5,317 nucleotides of DNA from JBFGFG01 sp041627475. GTDB lineage: Bacteria; Actinomycetota; Nitriliruptoria; Nitriliruptorales; Nitriliruptoraceae. Positions 1-5,317 of the stretch are shown here, in pieces. The first letter of the stretch is position 1. Every line of letters begins with the position of its first letter. The notes beneath the pieces were generated by a model. That model did no database searches. It was not told where the DNA came from and saw only the letters and a program-made list of their open reading frames with translations. The position numbers and the translations under genes were made by a program. The stretch spans positions 1-5,317 of the forward strand of contig JBFKQZ010000221.1 in assembly GCA_041627475.1 (NCBI GenBank), read 5' to 3'.

Positions 1-541
1 AGATCAACGACTACGCGAAGCCGCCGACCTACCGCACCGGCGAGACCGACATCCCCGTCACCCACCCGGGCGGCGACCCGGCCGGTGTCGGCGGCGCGGT
101 CTTCCGCCAGCAGGCCTCCGGCAACGGGCACGCCGAGGTCACGGCCGACGACATGCGCGATGTCGTGGCCGACCGTGCCCCGAGCGAGCCCACCGGCGAC
201 CCGCTGCCGGGCGACGACAGCCAGCGCATCGCGCCGGGCGAGTCCGACGACCTGTCGATCGCCGAGGCCGGCCCCGGTGCGCCCGACGCCGACGAGGTCA
301 ACGTCCACCCGGCCGACGCCGAGGGCGTCGACGGTGACGTCCCGCCGGACGCGCCGGCGCTGACCACCGAGCCCGGCCCGGACGACCAGCCCGGCGACGT
401 GGGCGTGCTCGGCGACGACCACGACACAGCCCGGCTCGAGGTCGAGGACAGCACCGAGGTGCCCTCCGACGACCCCGAGCTCGAGGACGCCGACGTCCAC
501 GCCCCGGGCACCGAGGCCGACGACGAGCAGGAGGACGCCTG

Positions 542-542
<1 letters not shown>
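1..542 (+). CDS. nuoE: Probable NADH-quinone oxidoreductase subunit E, C-terminal part only, with long acidic tail
   Basis: Only the last 179 residues are visible; the reading frame is open from base 3 to the TGA at 540-542. Nearly all third codon positions are G or C, which supports real coding. The first 30 or so residues (starting INDYAKPPTY) look more ordered. The remainder is low-complexity and rich in Asp, Glu, Pro, Gly and Ala. In the last 129 residues I count 41 Asp/Glu against 4 Arg and no Lys, so it is strongly negative and probably disordered. There is no Cys in the visible part, so the thioredoxin-like 2Fe-2S domain expected of NuoE (cluster N1a) would lie upstream of the window. 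The nuoE assignment rests on position directly before nuoF in the conserved nuo gene order, not on a recognised motif. The stop shares one base with the nuoF start (TGATG), implying translational coupling. A separate unknown protein inserted in the operon is the alternative. Confidence 0.55.
529..534 (+). promoter_or_regulatory. Strong Shine-Dalgarno site for nuoF
   Basis: AGGAGG lies 7 bases before the ATG at 542. It sits inside the last codons of the upstream gene (CAG GAG GAC, coding Gln-Glu-Asp). It decides the nuoF start: the next in-frame ATG, at 569, has no purine-rich site before it. Confidence 0.85.
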
Positions 543-1909
<1,367 letters not shown>

Positions 1910-1918
1910 CGTCCCCGA

Positions 1919-1940
1919 CGGTTCGGGAGCCCCCGGACCG
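1919..1940 (+). other. Stem-loop just after the nuoF stop codon
   Basis: CGGTTCGGG (1919-1927) pairs with CCCGGACCG (1932-1940), giving a 9-base-pair stem with one G-U wobble and a 4-base loop (AGCC). It begins 9 bases after the nuoF stop. No U-tract follows, so it is not a classical intrinsic terminator. It could act as a weak or U-less terminator, a 3'-end stabiliser or an RNA processing site. The structure is read directly from the sequence; its function is inference. Confidence 0.5.
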
Positions 1941-1959
1941 CGTCCCTATCCTCACGCCC

Positions 1960-1981
1960 GGCCGCTGCAGTCCGAGCGGCC
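1960..1981 (+). other. Second stem-loop in the nuoF-nuoG leader region
   Basis: GGCCGCT (1960-1966) is a perfect inverted repeat of AGCGGCC (1975-1981), forming a 7-base-pair GC-rich stem with an 8-base loop. It ends 21 bases before the nuoG GTG start and leaves the putative ribosome-binding region single stranded. No T-run follows. A role in tuning nuoG translation or transcript stability is possible but unproven. Confidence 0.4.
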
Positions 1982-1991
1982 ACGACCCGGC

Positions 1992-1995
1992 AAGG
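1992..1995 (+). promoter_or_regulatory. Weak Shine-Dalgarno site for nuoG
   Basis: AAGG lies 7 bases before the GTG at 2003. This is a short match compared with the AGGAGG sites in front of nuoF and nuoH. It supports GTG 2003 as the start; the GTG at 2001 is in another frame and is followed at once by TGA, and no other start codon occurs in frame within the gap. Confidence 0.45.
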
Positions 1996-2002
1996 CATCC
2001 GT

Positions 2003-4441
2003 GTGAGCGACGACCAGGTCACGCTGACCATCGACGGCGAGGAGATCACCGTCCCGAAGGGGACGCTCGTGATCCGTGCCGCCGAGCAGCTCGGGACGAT
2101 CATCCCCCGCTTCTGCGACCACCCGCTGCTGGACCCCGTCGGGGCCTGCCGCCAGTGCGTCGTCGAGGTCGAGGGCGTGCCGAAGCCGCTCATGGCCTGC
2201 ACCGCCGTGTGCACGCAGGACATGGTGGTGAGGACGCAGCACACCAGCGACGTCGCCCGCAAGGGTCAGCAGGGGACGATCGAGTTCCTGCTGGTCAACC
2301 ACCCGCTCGACTGCCCGATGTGCGACAAGGGTGGCGAGTGCCCGCTGCAGGACCAGGCGCTGGAGCACGGCTCCAACACCAGCCGCTTCGTCGACGAGAA
2401 GCGCCGCTACGACAAGCCCGTCGCGGTCTCGTCGCAGGTGCTGCTCGACCGTGAGCGCTGCGTGCTGTGTGCCCGCTGCACCCGGTTCAGCGAGCAGATC
2501 TCCGGCGACCCCTTCATCGAGCTGTTCGAGCGCGGTGCGCTGGAGCAGGTCGCGATCTACGAGGACGAGCCCTACGAGTCCTACTTCTCGGGCAACGTCA
2601 TCCAGATCTGCCCCGTCGGTGCGCTGACGTCGACCGGCTACCGCTTCAAGGCGCGGCCCTTCGACCAGGTCTCGGCCAAGTCGGTCTGCTCCGGCTGCTC
2701 GGCCGGCTGCTCCCTGACGGTGCAGTCGCGCCGCAACGAGATCAGCCGCCAGCTCGCGCGGACCAACATGGCCGTCAACGAGATGTGGAACTGCGACAAG
2801 GGGCGGTTCGGCTTCACCGGCCTGACCGCGCCGTCGCGTCTGCGCACGCCGAAGGTCCGCCGCGGCGACCAGCTGGTCGAGGCCGACTGGGGCGAGGCCC
2901 TCACCACCGCCAGCGAGGCGCTGTCCGCCGCCGTCGAGGCCGGCGAGCACCGCGTCGCGATCATCACCGGCGCCCGTGTCGCCGACGAGGACGCCTGGGC
3001 GCTCTCGAAGCTGGCCCGCACCACCCTGCGCACCGACCGCGTGGACAGCCGCGGCCGGTTCGCCGGTGCCGGTGACCTCGGGTCGCTGACGGCGCTGCTG
3101 GGTCGGCAGTCGGCCACCTACGCCGACGTCGAGCAGGCGCCGGTCACGCTCGTCGTCGGGCTCGACCCCGAGGAGGAGGTCCCGATCCTCCACCTGCGCC
3201 TGCGCAAGGCGTGGCGCAAGCACACCGCGAAGCTCGTCTCGGTGGGCCCGCGCATGGGCTCTCTCGCCGAGTACACGTGGCGCCGCCTCGCGACCGACCC
3301 CGACACCGAGGCAGCCGCGCTCGCCGCCCTCGGAGCCCAGCTGGGTGTCGCCGACCTCGGCTCCGACTACGACGCGCCACAGCTCGGCGACGTCGCCGCC
3401 GCCGTGCAGGAGGCCGGCGCGGACGCCGTCATCCTCGTCGGCGAGCGTGCGGGCGCGGGCGCACTGGCCGCCGCGGGCCGCATCGCCGACCACCTCGGCG
3501 CGAAGGTCGCGTTCGTGCCGAGCGGGGCGGGCACCCGCGGCGCGCTCGACGCCGGCCTGGCCAGCGGGCTGCTGCCCGGTGGCCGCAGCGCCGCCGACGA
3601 CCAGGACCGCGCCGACGTCGCCGCCGTCTGGGGCGACCTGGTCGACCCCGTGGAGGGCGATCTCGAGGAGCTGCTCACGCGCGTCTCGAAGAAGGACGTC
3701 GACGTGCTGTGGCTCGTCGGCCACGACCCGCTGCGCGACGCCACTTCGCCCGAGCTCGTCCGCAAGGCGCTGAAGAAGGTCGGCACGGTCATCGTGCAGG
3801 ACCTCGCGATCAGCCCCGAGCTGGCCGAGGCCGCCACGGTCGTCCTGCCGGTCACCGCGACCCAGGAGCGCGCCGGTGCCCACACCGACTGGGAGGGCCG
3901 CACCGGCACCTTCCGGCGGGCCGTCGACGGGCCCGACCTGGTCCAGGACGACTGGGAGGTCGCGGTCCAGCTCGCCGGCCTGCTCGGCGCCGACCTCGGC
4001 TACAACGACCTGGACGGCATCCGCGTCGAGATCGACAAGCTCGGCGTCCGTGCCGAGGCACACGCGTGGCCCGCGGTCGAGGTGCCCGAGCCGCTCGAGG
4101 TCGGCGACGACGAGCTGCGGCTGGTGACGCACCCGCTGCTCCTCGACGACGCGCCGATGCTGGCCGGTGCCGACGACCTCATGGCGACGGCCCGCGAGCC
4201 GCGCGTCGTGCTCTCGGTGACCGAGGCGGAGGCCCGCGGTCTGACCGACGGCGACCTCGTGACCGTCAGTGCCAAGAAGGCGTCGGTGACGCTCCCGCTC
4301 CAGGTCGAGGCCGACCTCGTCGACGGCGCGGTGTTCGTGCCGGCGACCAGCGTCAACGGTTCCGACCCGGGTCGTGAGCTCCGCCTCGCCCGCAACGGCG
4401 GCGTGGTCGAGATCGCGCTGGCAGAGGAGGACGACGCATGA
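2003..4441 (+). CDS. nuoG: NADH-quinone oxidoreductase subunit G (Fe-S clusters N1b, N4, N5 and N7)
   Basis: NuoG carries most of the Fe-S wire in the peripheral arm of complex I, relaying electrons from NuoF towards the quinone site. The 812-residue product matches the roughly 800-residue actinobacterial form. A ferredoxin-like 2Fe-2S domain comes first (about 5-80), with N1b ligands C38, C49, C52 and C66. N5 follows the HxxxCxxCx5C pattern: H100, C104, C107, C113. N4 uses C153, C156, C159 and C203 (ICPVGAL). An extra 4Fe-4S site, N7, has the full CxxCxxxCx27C pattern: C229, C232, C236, C264. Residues about 265-690 form a molybdopterin-oxidoreductase-like domain, and about 705-805 resemble the molybdopterin-dinucleotide-binding domain; in NuoG these are structural relics without a bound molybdenum cofactor. 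The start is GTG with a weak Shine-Dalgarno site. The C-terminus (AEEDDA) encodes the nuoH ribosome-binding site, and the stop overlaps the nuoH start as ATGA. Formate dehydrogenase alpha subunits share domains, but context and cluster pattern favour NuoG. Confidence 0.97.
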   Translation: MSDDQVTLTIDGEEITVPKGTLVIRAAEQLGTIIPRFCDHPLLDPVGACRQCVVEVEGVPKPLMACTAVCTQDMVVRTQHTSDVARKGQQGTIEFLLVNHPLDCPMCDKGGECPLQDQALEHGSNTSRFVDEKRRYDKPVAVSSQVLLDRERCVLCARCTRFSEQISGDPFIELFERGALEQVAIYEDEPYESYFSGNVIQICPVGALTSTGYRFKARPFDQVSAKSVCSGCSAGCSLTVQSRRNEISRQLARTNMAVNEMWNCDKGRFGFTGLTAPSRLRTPKVRRGDQLVEADWGEALTTASEALSAAVEAGEHRVAIITGARVADEDAWALSKLARTTLRTDRVDSRGRFAGAGDLGSLTALLGRQSATYADVEQAPVTLVVGLDPEEEVPILHLRLRKAWRKHTAKLVSVGPRMGSLAEYTWRRLATDPDTEAAALAALGAQLGVADLGSDYDAPQLGDVAAAVQEAGADAVILVGERAGAGALAAAGRIADHLGAKVAFVPSGAGTRGALDAGLASGLLPGGRSAADDQDRADVAAVWGDLVDPVEGDLEELLTRVSKKDVDVLWLVGHDPLRDATSPELVRKALKKVGTVIVQDLAISPELAEAATVVLPVTATQERAGAHTDWEGRTGTFRRAVDGPDLVQDDWEVAVQLAGLLGADLGYNDLDGIRVEIDKLGVRAEAHAWPAVEVPEPLEVGDDELRLVTHPLLLDDAPMLAGADDLMATAREPRVVLSVTEAEARGLTDGDLVTVSAKKASVTLPLQVEADLVDGAVFVPATSVNGSDPGRELRLARNGGVVEIALAEEDDA
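4425..4430 (+). promoter_or_regulatory. Strong Shine-Dalgarno site for nuoH inside the nuoG 3' end
   Basis: AGGAGG lies 7 bases before the nuoH ATG at 4438, the same spacing as at nuoF. It is formed by the GAG GAG GAC codons for the acidic NuoG C-terminus. It confirms the ATG that overlaps the nuoG stop as the nuoH start. Confidence 0.85.
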
Positions 4442-5317
4442 GTGACCTCCCCGTCTGGGTGCACCTGCTGCGGGTGCTGCTCGCGTTCCTCGTCTTCCTG
4501 CTGACGACGGCCCTGCTGATCTGGGCCGAGCGGCGCGTGGTCTCGCTGATGCAGACCCGTGTCGGCCCCAACCGCGTCGGCCCGCTCGGCATCGGTCAGA
4601 CGCTGGTCGACGGGCTGAAGATGTTCTTCAAGGAGGACGTCACCCCGCGGATGGTGAGCAGGTTCCTGTTCACGTTCGCGCCGCTGATGACCGTCGTCGT
4701 CGGCTTCCTGTCCGTCGCGATCATCCCGCTCGGCGGGGAGGTCACGATGTTCGGCGAGACCTTCGTGCTGCAGGCAGCCGACCTGAACGTCGGCGTCCTG
4801 TGGTTCCTCGCCATGGGCTCGCTGCACGTCTACGGCGTCGTGCTCGCGGGCTGGGCCTCGCACTCGCCCTACCCGCTGATGGGTGGCGTGCGCTCGTCCG
4901 CCCAGATGATCAGCTACGAGATCGCCCAGGGCCTCGCCGTCGCGAGCGTCTTCATCTACACCGGCTCGCTGACCGTCAGCGACATCATCGCCGGGCAGAA
5001 CGCCGAGGGTCTGATCGCCGGGATGCCGAACTGGTACGTCCTGCCGCTCTTCCCCGCGTTCGTCGTCTTCCTCGTCGGCTTGGTCGCGGAGGCCGGCCGC
5101 CCGCCGTTCGACCTCCCCGAGGCCGAGGGCGAGCTCGTCGCCGGGTTCCTCACCGAGTACTCGGGCCTGCGCTTCGGCATGTTCATGCTCGCCGAGTTCA
5201 TGAACGTCGTCACGATGTCGGCGATCATGGTCACGCTGTTCTTCGGTGGCCCGCTCGGCCCGACGTTCGGTCTGGAGAACATCGACGGCTGGTTCGGGGA
5301 CATCGTCCCGGGCCTGC
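4438..5317 (+). CDS. nuoH: NADH-quinone oxidoreductase subunit H (membrane subunit, quinone site), 3' end cut off
   Basis: NuoH (the ND1 homologue) is the membrane subunit contacting the peripheral arm. It forms part of the quinone-binding tunnel and links quinone reduction to proton pumping. The frame runs open to the window end, giving 293 residues; the family is 325 residues in E. coli and often longer in actinobacteria, so a C-terminal part is missing. Six hydrophobic segments can be seen, at about 9-29, 76-98, 117-139, 160-176, 200-217 and 245-270. The first family signature is at 30-70: AERRVVSLMQTRVGPNRVGP is followed by GQTLVDGLKMFFKED. RSSAQMISYEIAQGLA at 152-167 and the acidic-loop signature PPFDLPEAEGELVAGF at 222-237, ending in TEYSG, mark the quinone-site region. 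The residues before this signature are EAGR (218-221), where many homologues have ETNR. The gene starts within the nuoG stop (ATGA), so it is probably translationally coupled. Confidence 0.97.
   Translation, partial: MSDLPVWVHLLRVLLAFLVFLLTTALLIWAERRVVSLMQTRVGPNRVGPLGIGQTLVDGLKMFFKEDVTPRMVSRFLFTFAPLMTVVVGFLSVAIIPLGGEVTMFGETFVLQAADLNVGVLWFLAMGSLHVYGVVLAGWASHSPYPLMGGVRSSAQMISYEIAQGLAVASVFIYTGSLTVSDIIAGQNAEGLIAGMPNWYVLPLFPAFVVFLVGLVAEAGRPPFDLPEAEGELVAGFLTEYSGLRFGMFMLAEFMNVVTMSAIMVTLFFGGPLGPTFGLENIDGWFGDIVPGL

Noticed and set aside
1947..1952. TATCCT in the nuoF-nuoG gap as a possible -10 promoter element
   Set aside because: It fits the loose TANNNT pattern, but there is no convincing -35 at 16-19 bases upstream and it sits between two hairpins. 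One short match is not enough to call a promoter.
1919..1952. Intrinsic terminator after nuoF
   Set aside because: The stem is strong, but the bases after it contain no run of T, and the operon clearly continues into nuoG and nuoH in the same direction. It is listed as a stem-loop instead.
2001..2006. GTG at 2001 as the nuoG start
   Set aside because: It is in a different frame and is followed immediately by TGA; the GTG at 2003 opens the 812-codon nuoG frame.
1952..4132. Minus-strand ORF of 726 residues opposite nuoG
   Set aside because: It is antisense to nuoG, which has all its Fe-S ligands in the plus frame. The antisense product is low-complexity with no motif, as expected from GC-driven lack of stops.
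3211..4377. Plus-strand 388-residue ORF in another frame of nuoG
   Set aside because: It is extremely Arg-rich, which is typical of an out-of-frame reading of high-GC coding DNA, and it lies wholly inside nuoG.

Overview
The window is an internal piece of a bacterial complex I (NDH-1, nuo) operon, read entirely from the + strand. Base composition is very high in G+C (about 70% by eye) and nearly every codon in the real frames ends in G or C. Together with the nuoE-F-G-H order and the sequence style of NuoF and NuoG, this points to a high-GC actinobacterium (Actinomycetota). I cannot place it more finely. A deep lineage such as Thermoleophilia is possible, but that is a guess.

Layout: (1) positions 1-542 hold the 3' end of a gene, probably nuoE by synteny. 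The visible part is a long, very acidic, Pro/Gly/Ala-rich tail without cysteine. (2) 542-1909 is complete nuoF, the NADH/FMN-binding subunit with 4Fe-4S cluster N3. Its ATG overlaps the preceding stop by one base. (3) 1910-2002 is the only intergenic gap; it holds two hairpin-forming inverted repeats. (4) 2003-4441 is complete nuoG, starting at GTG, with ligands for N1b, N5, N4 and the additional N7 cluster, followed by a molybdopterin-oxidoreductase-like domain. (5) 4438-5317 is nuoH, overlapping nuoG by 4 bases (ATGA) and cut by the window edge after 293 residues.

How they work together: NuoE and NuoF (with NuoG) form the peripheral NADH dehydrogenase module. NADH reduces FMN on NuoF, and electrons pass along Fe-S clusters in NuoF and NuoG towards the quinone site. 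NuoH is the membrane subunit that helps form the quinone pocket and couples electron transfer to proton pumping. In an actinobacterium the acceptor is most likely menaquinone.

I see no mobile element, CRISPR array, tRNA, rRNA or previously undescribed system. The parts worth a second look are the acidic tail upstream of nuoF, the hairpin-rich nuoF-nuoG junction, and the way acidic C-terminal codons double as Shine-Dalgarno sequences for the next gene. The long minus-strand ORFs are shadows of high-GC coding sequence.
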